DNA of 64,000 nt from VXNE01 sp965208745. GTDB taxonomy: Bacteria > Pseudomonadota > Gammaproteobacteria > Pseudomonadales > Azotimanducaceae. Numbering within the stretch: the first letter of the stretch is position 1; every line of letters begins with the position of its first letter. This document shows, one piece after another, positions 53,635 to 63,040 of this stretch. The stretch covers positions 372,001-436,000 of the forward strand of contig CBDBPN010000003.1 of assembly GCA_965208745.1 (NCBI GenBank). Reading direction: 5' to 3'. The translations under genes and the position numbers were made by a program. Below the pieces are notes generated by a model. The model was not told the origin of the DNA and did not search any database. It worked only from the letters and a program-made list of their open reading frames with translations.

Positions 53635-55585
53635 AACTTCCAGAGTCGATGTGCTCTAACTTGCTGATGCGTATGGATATTGGCGAGGATCGGCGGTTTG
53701 TTACTGGGAACGCTACTGTAGCCGGAGGCCGAGCAAGCGGAACGCCTCGCGCTGCAGTTCGGTGGGTCGGGCGAGGAGTTCGAACGGTTCGGCGCCGGGC
53801 AGGCGCGGCGTGACGGTGTTTTTCGTGACGGTGGCGAGGTCGCCGAGCAGGGAGCGGAAGCTCTGCACGGGCCGCCCGTCGTCGGCGCGCTTGCGACGGG
53901 CCTTGCGCCGGGCGGACTCGGAGACCCGGGCGGGGGCGACCACGGAGGCGCGGTCGGCCGCGGCGCCGGCCGGGTCCTCGTCGTCGAACAGCAGCGGCGC
54001 CAGCCGCTCGCGCATGTGCCACTCCACGTAGTAGGCGAGCATGCACAGCAGCACGTGGGCGCGCACCCGGTCGGCCGTGCGGTGGAACACCGGGCGCACC
54101 TTCAGATCGACGGTCTTGAGACTGCGGAAGGCGCGCTCCACGGTGCTCAGGCGCTTGTAGGCGCGCACGGCGCCCGCGGCGTCGAGGCGTTCCTCCGGCA
54201 GGCTGGTGCGGATGACGTACAGCCCGTCCAGGGCCGCCTCGGCGGCGATGGAGGCGGCGTTTCTGCGGTGGCCGAAGCAGCCGTCGTCGTCGATGTCCCA
54301 GTCGAAGTGCTTGGCCATCCTGTACTTGCCGATGACCTTGCCGACCCGCGCGCCGATCCGCTCCGCGCCCGTCAGGCGCTTGTGCTTCCGCCGCGTCGCC
54401 GCCGCGATGGGTTCGAGCAGCTTCTCGGTGGCCGCGAGCAGTTCCCCGCGCTTGCGCGCGCGCTCCGCGGCGAGCAGCGGATTGCGGCACACCACGAGGC
54501 GCTCGCCGGGATGCGCGTCGGCGCGGATCTCGATCAGGTCCCGCTCGTCGAACAGCGACGGCTGGATCGCGCCGGCCTCGACCAGCTTGCGGATCGCCGG
54601 CCCCCGCAGGGCGCTGATCCAGTCCAGCCCCGCCGGCTTGACGTCCTCCCGGATGCGCGCCTCGGTGAGCATGCCGCGGTCGCCCACCAGCACCACCCTG
54701 GACAGCCCGAAGCGTTCGCGCAGCTTGTCGATCCGCGCGCCCACGGTGGCCGGGTCGGCGGTGTTGCCGGGGAACACCTCCACCGCCACCGGCCGGCCGT
54801 CGGCGTCGCACAGCAGCCCGAACTCGATCTGCAGCTTGCCCTTCTTGCCGTCGCGCGAGTGGCCGCGCTTCGCCAGCGGGCACTGGCGCCCCTCCAGGTA
54901 CACCGAGGTCAGGTCGTACAGCACCAGCGCGCCGTCCGCGAGATGGCGCCTGGCCAGGGTCCGCTCGATGCGGTCCCGGCGCGCGAGCAGCCAGTCCATG
55001 GCCGCGTACAGGTCGTCCTCGGTGAGCGCGCCCAGTCCCAGCGTGTCGGCCAGGGTGTGGCGCGCGGTGGCCGCGGCGAGGCCGGCGGCGGTGGCCAGCT
55101 TCGACCCCGGCTCCAGCACGCGGGCGACGACCATGGCCACCACGCGGTCGCGCTCGGGCGAGCGTTGCGCGGCCACGACCCGGTCCAGGCGCAGTTGCCG
55201 GAGCGTGCCGAGCACGGCGGCGACATGGCCGTGCGGCAGCGCGCGGACGATGTCGAAGGCGTCGTCGCGGCCGACGAGGGGTTCGTCCTTGAGCAGTCGG
55301 CGCAGGGTTTCGATCTTGGCGCGGGGCCACCTGGAGAGGTTGGCGATGGTGCGCTTCCTGACCTTGCCGTCCTCGCGCCAGCCCTCGCGCAGGAGGATGG
55401 CGGGGGGCGAGTTGCGGTTCGGGACGGTTTCGATGTACATGGGAACGATGATAATCGTCCCGCCACGCCATTGCAACCCATAACCCACACTTTACATGGG
55501 AACATTGCATCGCCCCGAAAACCCAACGATCCCTGTCGAATCAATCCCTTGACCCGATTCTCAGCGGGAAATCAGGGGGAACTTC
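53635..55585 (-). mobile_element. IS1634-family insertion sequence
   Basis: Element of about 1950 bp with one transposase gene, bracketed by the 11-bp duplication. The two ends share only a short inverted match (GAACTTCC at the left, GAAGTTCC at the right, 7 of 8), so terminal repeats are weak or have diverged. Exact ends may vary by one base because the duplication borders a G. Confidence 0.82.
53713..55440 (-). CDS. IS1634-family transposase
   Basis: 575-residue DDE transposase. MYIETVPNRNSPPAILLRE is the typical start; residues in LYDLTSVYLEGR (first Asp), VVLVGDRGMLT (second Asp) and STVERAFRSLK (Glu) form the triad. All are present and the frame is intact, so the element may be mobile. 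Longer in-frame starts add only intergenic codons. Confidence 0.94.
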   Translation of the reverse strand: MYIETVPNRNSPPAILLREGWREDGKVRKRTIANLSRWPRAKIETLRRLLKDEPLVGRDDAFDIVRALPHGHVAAVLGTLRQLRLDRVVAAQRSPERDRVVAMVVARVLEPGSKLATAAGLAAATARHTLADTLGLGALTEDDLYAAMDWLLARRDRIERTLARRHLADGALVLYDLTSVYLEGRQCPLAKRGHSRDGKKGKLQIEFGLLCDADGRPVAVEVFPGNTADPATVGARIDKLRERFGLSRVVLVGDRGMLTEARIREDVKPAGLDWISALRGPAIRKLVEAGAIQPSLFDERDLIEIRADAHPGERLVVCRNPLLAAERARKRGELLAATEKLLEPIAAATRRKHKRLTGAERIGARVGKVIGKYRMAKHFDWDIDDDGCFGHRRNAASIAAEAALDGLYVIRTSLPEERLDAAGAVRAYKRLSTVERAFRSLKTVDLKVRPVFHRTADRVRAHVLLCMLAYYVEWHMRERLAPLLFDDEDPAGAAADRASVVAPARVSESARRKARRKRADDGRPVQSFRSLLGDLATVTKNTVTPRLPGAEPFELLARPTELQREAFRLLGLRLQ

Positions 55586-55596
55586 CGTTCAGACGG
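55586..55596 (+). repeat. Target-site duplication, right copy
   Basis: CGTTCAGACGG, second copy of the 11-bp duplication made by the IS1634 insertion; its complement spells codons of DRLN in phyH. Confidence 0.85.
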
Positions 55597-55740
55597 TCCA
55601 CGACGTCCTGTGCGAGGAGGTCCTCGAGGATCACGACGCCGTCCCGCAACAGCTCCTCGACGACCACGGCCGTGGGCGCTTCCGCCCCGAAGCTCGATAT
55701 CCTGCCGCTCAACGTGGCTCCTCCCTCCGGCGCGAGCCCG

Positions 55741-56949
55741 TCAGTCGTCCAGCGCCCCGCGTGGCACCAGCACCCGCGTGAACGCGACCAGCCGCGGGTC
55801 GCCCGACGCCCGAAAACGGTCGCGCAACGTCAGTATCGCATCCCCGAGGACGCTCTCCTGCCAAAGTACGCCGCGTACCTCCTGCCACGGCATGTCGCCC
55901 GGCTGAGCGGTGACGGCTTCCTCGTGAAACGCCAAGAGGTCGGACAACGTACGTTTCAGCCGCTGCAACTGCGGCAGGGTCCGCGGAAGCGCCTCCGCGG
56001 AGCCGGACGCGGCATCGAGCATGGTCCCCAGCCGTATCGCCAGATCCTCGACCGGGGCGTCCGCGATGCCTACCGTCGTCCGTCCGCGGCGCTCGATCGA
56101 CCGCACATGCCAGGGCCGCAGCAGTGCGATCTCGTTACGAAGCGCAGCGGTCCATGTCCCGTTCCCCTCCAGGCGCGCCGGGAACCTCACCGGGCACGCG
56201 ACCGCGGCATCCGTCGGCAGCGAGGGCACATCCTCCGGGTAGTCTTCGAGCACCGGTCCCGCCGGCGCGTCGAGGAGCGCGAGCGCCGCCAGGATGACAC
56301 GCCGCTGGAACGACGGGTCTCCCGGCATCCCGAGGGGCCGGCCGAGGGGGAAGGACACCCACAGGAACCGGGGCGGGCGCAACGCCGCCGTGTTCTCCCG
56401 CACGAGGCTGATCCCCGTGGTCGCGATCCCGGCGTCTTCGAGGTAGTACGCCACCGCGCTCACGGCGCGTGTGCAGTTGGGTCAGACCGGGGTGAGGAAC
56501 GCCGTGTCGACCGCATCGCGGTGCAGGATGCGGGCGAGGTCCCGCGCGGGCGCCTCGTAGGCCTCTGGCAGTAGTCCGGCGCCCATGAAGCTGAAGTGGT
56601 TCGACGCCAGTCCGCCGATCGCACCCTCGTCGGCGAGTTCCCGGAACCGGTCGATGGGGAACACCAGGTTCACGTCCTCGGCGAACCCCGAGCGGTCGAA
56701 GTTGACGGAACTGTGCGACATGACGAGGTCCGACCCCTGCAGTTCCCCGGGCAGCACGCGGTAGCTGGCGTCGGTCAGCTCGAACGCGGCGTCAGCGCGA
56801 CGGTGCAGCCCCGCCGTCGTCACGAGCGCGACCCTGCGCTCGGCCAGGGGCTTGCCGGGCGGTACCCACGCCGGAGGCCCGAGAGGTTCCAGGTTCTTGT
56901 CGAGCAGGTGGGCGCGCTCGTGTTCCGGCAGGTCGGAGAGTCTCACCAT
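55741..56949 (-). CDS. PrdB/GrdB-like selenoprotein with in-frame UGA
   Basis: Read through the TGA at 56482-56484, this is a 402-residue protein of the glycine/sarcosine/betaine/D-proline reductase selenoprotein B family. Residues 1-155 hold RRVALVTTAGLHRRADAAF, NLVFPIDRFRELADEGAIGG and DTAFLTPV; then Sec156 in the motif V-U-P-N-C-T; then YYLEDAGIATTGISLV, RPPRFLWVSFPLGRPLGMPG and a C-terminal helical part. The second half has no good start of its own and stays in frame. ATG 56949 is two bases after the MFS stop. In aerobic bacteria the function is unknown; a redox role at the UxxC site is inferred. Confidence 0.85.
56452..56473 (-). other. Candidate bacterial SECIS hairpin
   Basis: Eight bases after the UGA the RNA can form CAC(A)CGCGC-CGUGA-GCGCGGUG: five plus three pairs with a bulged A and a five-base loop with G in its second position. 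The loop starts 17 bases after the UGA. Position and a G in the first two loop bases fit known bacterial SECIS rules; this was drawn by hand. Confidence 0.55.
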
Positions 56950-56951
56950 CG

Positions 56952-58274
56952 TCAGTCGCGCTGCGCCTCGGCGAGCCCCTCCTCCAGGTGTCGGCTGCTC
57001 AGGTAGAAGTGCAGCGCGCCCCACACGGCGAAGGCTCCGACGATCGGCATGGCGATACGCAGGGAGTCGTCGCCGAACGCCGGGCGGAGCATGTCGCTCA
57101 GCGCCCCCACCGCCCACGGTCCGAGCCCGAGCCCGATCAGGTTGATGGCCAGCACCTTCACCGCGGCGGCGACCGACCGCATGCGCAGCCGCGCGAGACT
57201 CTGGACCAGGGCGAAGCTCGGTGCGAGATACATGCCGCCCCCGAAGAGCTGGAAGACCAGCAGTGCCCCGCACAACCACAGTTCGGGCACGAGGTAGGCG
57301 CCGACGGAGAAGGGATAGACCGCGGCCGTGATGACCGCGATGACGGCGAGTCCCGCCCCGGCCCGGCGTTTCGAGAGCCGGTCGTTCAGGTACCCGCCCA
57401 GGAAGGCGCCGAGGCCCCCGATCACCCCCAGCCCGACGCCGAGCAGGAGTCCCACCTGCGCCGCGCTGAGGTCGTGCGTCCGGATCAGGAACGACGGCAT
57501 CCACGAGACGAGACCGTACCCCCCGATCCCCTTCATCATCGCGCCGATCACGAGATGGCGCATGGCCCGATTGCGCCACATGTAAACGACCGACTCGCGG
57601 ACGGGCGGCGCCGCGACGTCTGCCGAACGCGCCTCCGACCCGCCGCGCCGCGGCTCCCGGACGGTAAGCCAGAAGATGAGCGCGAGCAGGAGCCCGGGCA
57701 GTCCCACGGCCATGATCGTCACGCGCCAGCCGTACTGCACCGAGAGGATGCCGCCCGCCGCGAGGCCGATCAGCATGCCGGCGTTCGGCCCCACGGCGAT
57801 CAGACCCATGGCGGTCGAACGCTTCGCCGGTGGGAAGATGTCCGCGATGATCGAGTGGCTCGCCGGGTTCACGCCGGCCTCGCCCACGCCGACCCCCACC
57901 CGCGCCAGCGCCAGGTGCCAGAAGTTCTGCGCGAGCCCGCAGAGCGCCGTCATGGCAGAGAACACCACCAGCGACACCGTGATGATGCGCGTGCGCACGC
58001 TGCGGTCGGCGAGCATCGCGATCGGCACACCGAGCGTCGAGTAGAACAGCGCGAAGGCCAGTCCGCCGAGGAAGCCGAGTTGCGTGTCCGACAGCTCCAT
58101 CTCGGCCTTGATGGGCTCGAACAGGATCGACAGGATCTGCCGGTCGACGAAGCTGAACGTGTAAGCGAGGAAGAGGAGCGCGAGGACGTAGTAGGGATGC
58201 GTGCCGCGCGCGACGGCGGCGCCGGGAACGTCGACAGCGGCAGCGCTCACGCCACTGCCCGGCAATGCGCTCAT
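56952..58274 (-). CDS. MFS transporter
   Basis: 440-residue major facilitator with 12 helices. Loop 2-3 motif GVPIAMLADRSVRTRII, helix 5 GVGEAGVNPASHSIIADIFP. The pattern is of the anion:cation/hexuronate-like or Spinster-type branch. First gene of the operon MFS-selenoprotein-phyH; it may import the compound handled by these enzymes. Confidence 0.92.
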   Translation of the reverse strand: MSALPGSGVSAAAVDVPGAAVARGTHPYYVLALLFLAYTFSFVDRQILSILFEPIKAEMELSDTQLGFLGGLAFALFYSTLGVPIAMLADRSVRTRIITVSLVVFSAMTALCGLAQNFWHLALARVGVGVGEAGVNPASHSIIADIFPPAKRSTAMGLIAVGPNAGMLIGLAAGGILSVQYGWRVTIMAVGLPGLLLALIFWLTVREPRRGGSEARSADVAAPPVRESVVYMWRNRAMRHLVIGAMMKGIGGYGLVSWMPSFLIRTHDLSAAQVGLLLGVGLGVIGGLGAFLGGYLNDRLSKRRAGAGLAVIAVITAAVYPFSVGAYLVPELWLCGALLVFQLFGGGMYLAPSFALVQSLARLRMRSVAAAVKVLAINLIGLGLGPWAVGALSDMLRPAFGDDSLRIAMPIVGAFAVWGALHFYLSSRHLEEGLAEAQRD

Positions 58275-58311
58275 GGGGCGGGCCGTGCGGCCTGGCGTTG
58301 CGCCGGCCGAT

Positions 58312-59862
58312 TCAGACGACGGCCTCGATCAGGTACGGCCCGTCGCTCGCGAGGGCCCGCCCGAGCGCCGCGTCGAACTCCTCGCACGTCGCGGCCCGGG
58401 CGCCCGGCACGCCCTGCGCCGCGGCCAGGCTGACCCAGTCGATGTCCGGATTCGACAGGTCGAACAGGCTCGCGGCGTCACGCCCGATCTCGTTGATGCC
58501 GAGACGCCGGTACTCGACCTCCAGGATGTTGTACTGGCGGTTCGAGAAGACGACCGAGACTATGTTGAGCCCCTCGCGGGCCGCGGTCCACAGGTACTGG
58601 TTCGTGTACATGGCCCCGCCGTCGCCGAGTAGCGCGAACACCTGGCGGTCCGGACACGCGACCGCCGCGCCGACCGCGATGGGGCCGCCGTCGCCGATCG
58701 AGCCGCCGGTCAGGTTCAGCCAACTGTGGCGCAGGCTGCGCTGCAACACCGGGTGCGCCGCGCCGCCGCCGCCGGAGTCCGTGGCCATGATGCTGTGCTC
58801 GGGCGCGCGGGCCGCGATGAGCTGGGCGATGTTGCCCGCGGACAGCGCGCCCTCGGGCGCTTCCGGCCGCTTGCCGCCGGCGCCCTGCCCCGCCGGCGCG
58901 TCGAGCGCGTCGGCCACCCCGGTCAACGCCGCCTCGACATCTTCATGCCGATGCGCGAGCCGGATCGTCTCGCAGTGCTCGGGGACCAGGTCGCTCGGCA
59001 GGTTCTGGTAGGCGAAGAAGCTGACCGGCGCCTGGGAGCCGGCCAGCACCAGCTTCCGGACGGATGCGAAGACCTGCATGACGTGTTCGGGGAAATACGG
59101 CAGGCGTTCGACGAGCGGCAGGTCCGGTCCGGCTTCGACCCGGGCCGGGAACGTAGGCGTATAGAGCCGGCAGCCCGTCGCGGCCGCGATCCGGCCGGCC
59201 GCCCGCACGCCGGCCTCCGTCAGGCCGTTGCCGTCGATCATGAGCAGTGTGTCGGAGTCGATCCGTGGGGCGATGGACGCCACGACCGCGTCATCGACCT
59301 TCGGCTTCGCGACCGAGGCGTCGAAGCCCGGATCCTTGGCCCGCACGCGTCCCTCTCCCCACGCGCAGTCCACCGGCACGATGAGGGTTGCGATGCCGCC
59401 GCGCGGCATCGGGTTGGGAGCGAGCGCCGCGCGCACCGCGTCCACCGCGTCGAGCGCGAGGCCCTCGGAGGTCCGCGACGTGCGGATCCAGGCGGAGACC
59501 GGTTTCGCGACGCTCTCGATGTCCGAGGTCAGGGGCGCGTCGTAGGCCACGTGGTGGATCGCGTGGTCGCCGACGATGTTGATGAGCGGGGAGTCGGCCC
59601 GGCGGCAGTTGTGCAGGTTCGCGACGCCGTTCGCGAGGCCGGCCCCGAGGTGCAGCAGGGTGGTCGCCGGACCCTTGTTCATCCGCGCGTAGCCGTCCGC
59701 GGCGCCCGTGCACACGCCCTCGAACAAGCACAGCACGCCGCGGGTCTCGTCCACCGTGTCGATGGCCTGCACGAGGTGCATCTCGGAGGTACCGGGGTTC
59801 GCGAAGCACACGTCCACGCCATGGGCCGCGAGCGTCCGCAGCAGGCTTTCCGCGCCGTTCAT
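58312..59862 (-). CDS. Thiamine-diphosphate enzyme, acetolactate-synthase-like
   Basis: 516 residues with the three domains of the ALS/benzoylformate-decarboxylase fold. The cofactor-activating Glu is Glu48 (LCLFEGVCTGAADGYARM), and the ThDP motif is GDGGAMYTNQYLW near residue 417. The central FAD-like domain is present without obvious FAD motifs. The subclass is that of ALS-like proteins next to aromatic or amino-acid catabolism, so it may decarboxylate a 2-oxo acid. Divergent from the genes at 60014. Confidence 0.9.
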   Translation of the reverse strand: MNGAESLLRTLAAHGVDVCFANPGTSEMHLVQAIDTVDETRGVLCLFEGVCTGAADGYARMNKGPATTLLHLGAGLANGVANLHNCRRADSPLINIVGDHAIHHVAYDAPLTSDIESVAKPVSAWIRTSRTSEGLALDAVDAVRAALAPNPMPRGGIATLIVPVDCAWGEGRVRAKDPGFDASVAKPKVDDAVVASIAPRIDSDTLLMIDGNGLTEAGVRAAGRIAAATGCRLYTPTFPARVEAGPDLPLVERLPYFPEHVMQVFASVRKLVLAGSQAPVSFFAYQNLPSDLVPEHCETIRLAHRHEDVEAALTGVADALDAPAGQGAGGKRPEAPEGALSAGNIAQLIAARAPEHSIMATDSGGGGAAHPVLQRSLRHSWLNLTGGSIGDGGPIAVGAAVACPDRQVFALLGDGGAMYTNQYLWTAAREGLNIVSVVFSNRQYNILEVEYRRLGINEIGRDAASLFDLSNPDIDWVSLAAAQGVPGARAATCEEFDAALGRALASDGPYLIEAVV

Positions 59863-60013
59863 CGATCCCTCCCCGCGAAAGCGCGGCAGCTTATCACGGC
59901 GTCCTCCAGCCTCCTGCCGTCGCCAAGCGCGCCCCGACCCCTCCCGCTCCTGGCCTGTCTAGCACGAGCCCGCTCTGGTAACGTCAGCGGCTTGTGGGTC
60001 GGCGGGAGAGGCC

Positions 60014-60601
60014 ATGGACACCTTCGCTTTCCTTCGCATCCGCGGCCAGGAGCGCGACTGGCCGCCCTTGCGGGAAGCCGTCGTCGCGGCGCTTCCCACG
60101 GAACGCGTCTGGGGCATGTTTCACGGCCTGTTCGGGATCGCGTCGAACGAGCTCGTCGCCGTGACGGTGGGAGACGACGCGGCGGTGGCCGACTCGGTGG
60201 AGACGGTCTCCGCGCTCGAAGCGGTGGAAGGGGCCGCTTCGCTGACGCTCGTGCCGACGGTGCGTCCGACCGACGCGGTTCCGCTCACGCGCGAGGGCCT
60301 GTACGTGTTCCGCTTCTTCGAAGTCGCCCATCGCGACGTCGAGGAGATCGCCGCCCTCTCCGCCGAGGCGTGGAAGAGCTTCGAGACCGTGGATGCCTAC
60401 CGGGCCGAACCGCAGGGCCTGTTCTGCCAGCGCGACCGCTCCGCCGAGCGCGGCAGAATGCTGCTGCTGACCTGGTACGACGGGCTGAACTCCTGGCAGG
60501 CGTCGCGGCAGCCGCCACAGCACGCGCGGGAGAACTTCCAGCGCCGGCACGCCCTGACCGCCGGCACGGTCGCCTACGCGACACGGCTCGTGACTGGGTG
60601 A
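60014..60601 (+). CDS. NIPSNAP-like protein
   Basis: 195-residue soluble protein. The two halves both resemble ferredoxin-like alpha-beta barrel units (MDTFAFLRIRGQERDW; GLYVFRFFEVAHRDVEEIAA) and the second ends YDGLNSWQASRQP, as in NIPSNAP-type small proteins. Role unknown. The RBS GGGAGAGG precedes the ATG. Five bases before the CmcJ-like gene. Confidence 0.7.
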   Translation: MDTFAFLRIRGQERDWPPLREAVVAALPTERVWGMFHGLFGIASNELVAVTVGDDAAVADSVETVSALEAVEGAASLTLVPTVRPTDAVPLTREGLYVFRFFEVAHRDVEEIAALSAEAWKSFETVDAYRAEPQGLFCQRDRSAERGRMLLLTWYDGLNSWQASRQPPQHARENFQRRHALTAGTVAYATRLVTG

Positions 60602-60606
60602 AAACG

Positions 60607-61425
60607 ATGAACGTCGCACGACCGGTCGAAGCTGACTTCCACTACATCGAGGAACCGTCCGGGAAGCCGGGAGTCTTCCTCCACGAGGGGAAGCCGGAGG
60701 AACACGCGGAGCGCACCCCGGGCGATGCGGTACGGACCATGCCGGTCGTCGACGCACGCGCCGTCGCCGACACGCTGTCGCTCGACCGGGAAGGCGTCCG
60801 TCTCGTGGGCCACGAGTCGCGCGTGCGGGATTTCGACGATGCCGAAGAGGTCCGCAGCGTCTACTACCCGGAGGTGGAGCGCCTGGTGAAGGCAGCCACG
60901 GGCGCGAGCCGGGTGCTGGTGTTCGACCACAACGTGCGCTCCGACGACGCCGAACGGCACTCCCCGGACGTGCACCCGCCGGTCCGGTTCGTCCATAACG
61001 ACTACACGCACGACTCCGGTCCGCAGCGCGTCCGGGACCTCGTCCCCGACGAGGCGGAGGACCTGCTGACGCGGCGGTTCGCCGTCATCAACGTCTGGAA
61101 GCCGATCTCGGGTCCCGTCCGGGGGACGCCCCTGGCGGTCTGCAGCGGCGACAGCATCGCGGCGGAGGACATGGTCCCCCTCGACCTCATCTATCGCGAC
61201 CGCACCGGCGAGATCTACGCGTTCCTGCACAGCCCCGGGCATCGCTGGTTCTACGTCCCGGAGATGCGCGCGGACGAGGCGCTGCTGCTGAAGTGCTACG
61301 ACTCCATGCGGGACGGCCGCACCCGCTTCACCGCGCACTCGGCCTTCGACGACCCGACGAGCCCGGACGGCGCCGCGCCGCGCGAGAGCATCGAGGCGCG
61401 CGCGCTGGCGTTCTTCGACGCCTGA
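60607..61425 (+). CDS. CmcJ/NvfI-family oxygenase-like protein
   Basis: 272-residue protein with the CmcJ-NvfI pattern: VRFVHNDYTHDSGPQ (HxD-type metal site), FAVINVWKPISGPV, DLIYRDRTGEIYAF and a C-terminal PEMRADEALLLKCYDS and TAHSAFDDP. Members resemble Fe(II)/2-oxoglutarate oxygenases of secondary-metabolite pathways (cephamycin P8 chain, AsaB). It follows the NIPSNAP-like gene closely. Could hydroxylate or desaturate a small molecule. Confidence 0.82.
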   Translation: MNVARPVEADFHYIEEPSGKPGVFLHEGKPEEHAERTPGDAVRTMPVVDARAVADTLSLDREGVRLVGHESRVRDFDDAEEVRSVYYPEVERLVKAATGASRVLVFDHNVRSDDAERHSPDVHPPVRFVHNDYTHDSGPQRVRDLVPDEAEDLLTRRFAVINVWKPISGPVRGTPLAVCSGDSIAAEDMVPLDLIYRDRTGEIYAFLHSPGHRWFYVPEMRADEALLLKCYDSMRDGRTRFTAHSAFDDPTSPDGAAPRESIEARALAFFDA

Positions 61426-61459
61426 GCCGACATCGGAAGCCTCCCCGGGGCACACGCGA

Positions 61460-63031
61460 ATGGAACGACGTCCAGGCCGCCGGCCGGCCCTGGTGCTCGC
61501 GGCGACCCTGTTCGGACTCGTCTCGGCCACCCTGCCGGCATGCTCGAAGCCGGGGGACGAAACGCGGCCCCCCGCCGCGGCCGCCGATCGCACGGTCCGG
61601 TTCGGCACGGCCACCCCGCTCGTCACCTTCGACCCGCACCTTGCGGACACCGGCGCGCCCTTCGAGACGTACCTGGTCCTCGTCTATGACGGCCTGACCC
61701 GGCTCAACACGGCGGACTTCTCGAAACCGTACCCGGGCCTCGCCACCTCCTGGACCTGGCTCGACCCGACCACGGTGGAATTCCAGTTGCGCCGCGACGT
61801 GCGGTTCATCGACGGAGAGCGTTTCGACGCCCATGCGGCAAAGGCCAACATCGAACGGATGCTGCGTCTCGAGGGTCCGCGCATCAACACCGTCACCTCG
61901 ATGCACACCGCGGAAGCGGTGGACGACTTCACGCTCCGCCTGCACCTCCACTTCCCCGATCCGACGCTGCTCTACAACCTCGGCATGTCGCCGGGCATGA
62001 TGGTGAGCCCCGCGGCATTCGACAATCCAGACCTGGACCTGGACCCCGTCGGGACAGGACCCTGGAAGTACGACCGCGCGAACTCCGCCATCGGCGAAGT
62101 CCACCGTTTCCTGCCGAACACGGAGTACTACGACGCCGCGTTCCGGGACGCCCCGCGGATCGCCATCCGCCCCCTGGCGAACAACCGGGCGCGGCTCAAC
62201 GCCCTGATTTCCGGCCAGATCGATCTCGCCGAGGTGGGCCCCGCCGAGACGGCGCCGGCGCGGGCCGGCGGCTTCGGCATCTCCGCGGACTCGAGCGGCT
62301 GGCTCGGCCTGACCATCCTGGACCGGGCCGGCGAACTGGTGCCCGAACTCGGCGACCCCCGCGTGCGGCAGGCACTCGGATTCGCCGTGGACCGGCAGGC
62401 CATCGCCGACACCGTCTTCCTCGGCTACGCCCAGCCGGCGCTGCAGCCCATGGCGCCGGGGCTGGGCCACGATCCCGCCCTCGAGAGCTTCTTCTCTCAT
62501 GACCCGGACCGCGCACGGGCCCTGCTCGCCCAGGCCGGGGTCGACGGCTTCTCCTTCTCGGTGCCCGTGCTGCCGCAGAACACCGCCCTGTACGAAGCCG
62601 TCCAGGCCTACCTGCGCCAGGTGAACGTCGACATGCGCATCAAGGTCATCGAGCCCGGCACGATCGAGGCCCTCGCCCGCACGCGCGAGTACCCGATGAA
62701 CACGATCGCCTATCCCAACTTCGACCCGGACAGCCGCCACCAGGCGATCTGGTCGGTCACGGCCGGGTTCAATCCGTTCCGCTACGAGGATCCGCGGCTC
62801 GAGTGGCTCGGTCGCGACGCCCGGCGCAGCCTCGACGAGGAACTCCGCGCCCGCCACTACCGCGAGTACTTCAACATCGTCGTCAAGCAGGTGCTGTCGC
62901 TGCCCCTGGTGTACTTCGACGAGATCGTGGCGTACGACCCGGACAGGCTGACCGGGGTGCGGGTGGACCGGTACATGCTCCGGGACGTGCGGCTGCGGCA
63001 GACGCCGCCCGTTCCGCCCGCCGGCGCCTGA
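61460..63031 (+). CDS. SBP_bac_5 family binding lipoprotein
   Basis: 523-residue ABC-type peptide-binding protein. Signal peptide with lipobox-like ATLPACSKPG at Cys28, so lipid-anchored. Typical stretches TVRFGTATPLVTFDPHLADT, LRRDVRFIDGERFDAH, DPVGTGPWKYDR, LGDPRVRQALGFAVDRQAI. No permease or ATPase genes are next to it. Second such protein in the window, not closely similar to that at 41217. Confidence 0.9.
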   Translation: MERRPGRRPALVLAATLFGLVSATLPACSKPGDETRPPAAAADRTVRFGTATPLVTFDPHLADTGAPFETYLVLVYDGLTRLNTADFSKPYPGLATSWTWLDPTTVEFQLRRDVRFIDGERFDAHAAKANIERMLRLEGPRINTVTSMHTAEAVDDFTLRLHLHFPDPTLLYNLGMSPGMMVSPAAFDNPDLDLDPVGTGPWKYDRANSAIGEVHRFLPNTEYYDAAFRDAPRIAIRPLANNRARLNALISGQIDLAEVGPAETAPARAGGFGISADSSGWLGLTILDRAGELVPELGDPRVRQALGFAVDRQAIADTVFLGYAQPALQPMAPGLGHDPALESFFSHDPDRARALLAQAGVDGFSFSVPVLPQNTALYEAVQAYLRQVNVDMRIKVIEPGTIEALARTREYPMNTIAYPNFDPDSRHQAIWSVTAGFNPFRYEDPRLEWLGRDARRSLDEELRARHYREYFNIVVKQVLSLPLVYFDEIVAYDPDRLTGVRVDRYMLRDVRLRQTPPVPPAGA

Positions 63032-63040
63032 CGGCAGAGG

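Larger units (their letters stand above)
52792..55712 (-). pseudogene. PhyH-like dioxygenase split by IS1634
   Basis: Fe(II)/2-oxoglutarate dioxygenase of about 319 residues when repaired. The 5' part (55712-55597) runs from TTG with AGGAG upstream: MSGRISSFGAEAPTAVVVEE then LEDLLAQDVVDRLN. The 3' part (53623-52792) continues EELLPRFGAPQADGD and holds the HRD of PLHRDLALW and LHGYGANRTEEP with the distal His and Arg. A second lesion, one missing base at 53119-53122, separates SHRW from PEERLARKEDVA. Removing the IS and one target copy, and adding that base, gives an intact frame. Confidence 0.9.

Noticed and set aside
55741..56949. Two separate genes divided at the TGA
   Set aside because: The second piece has no plausible start, stays in frame and completes the same family; Sec is the simpler reading.
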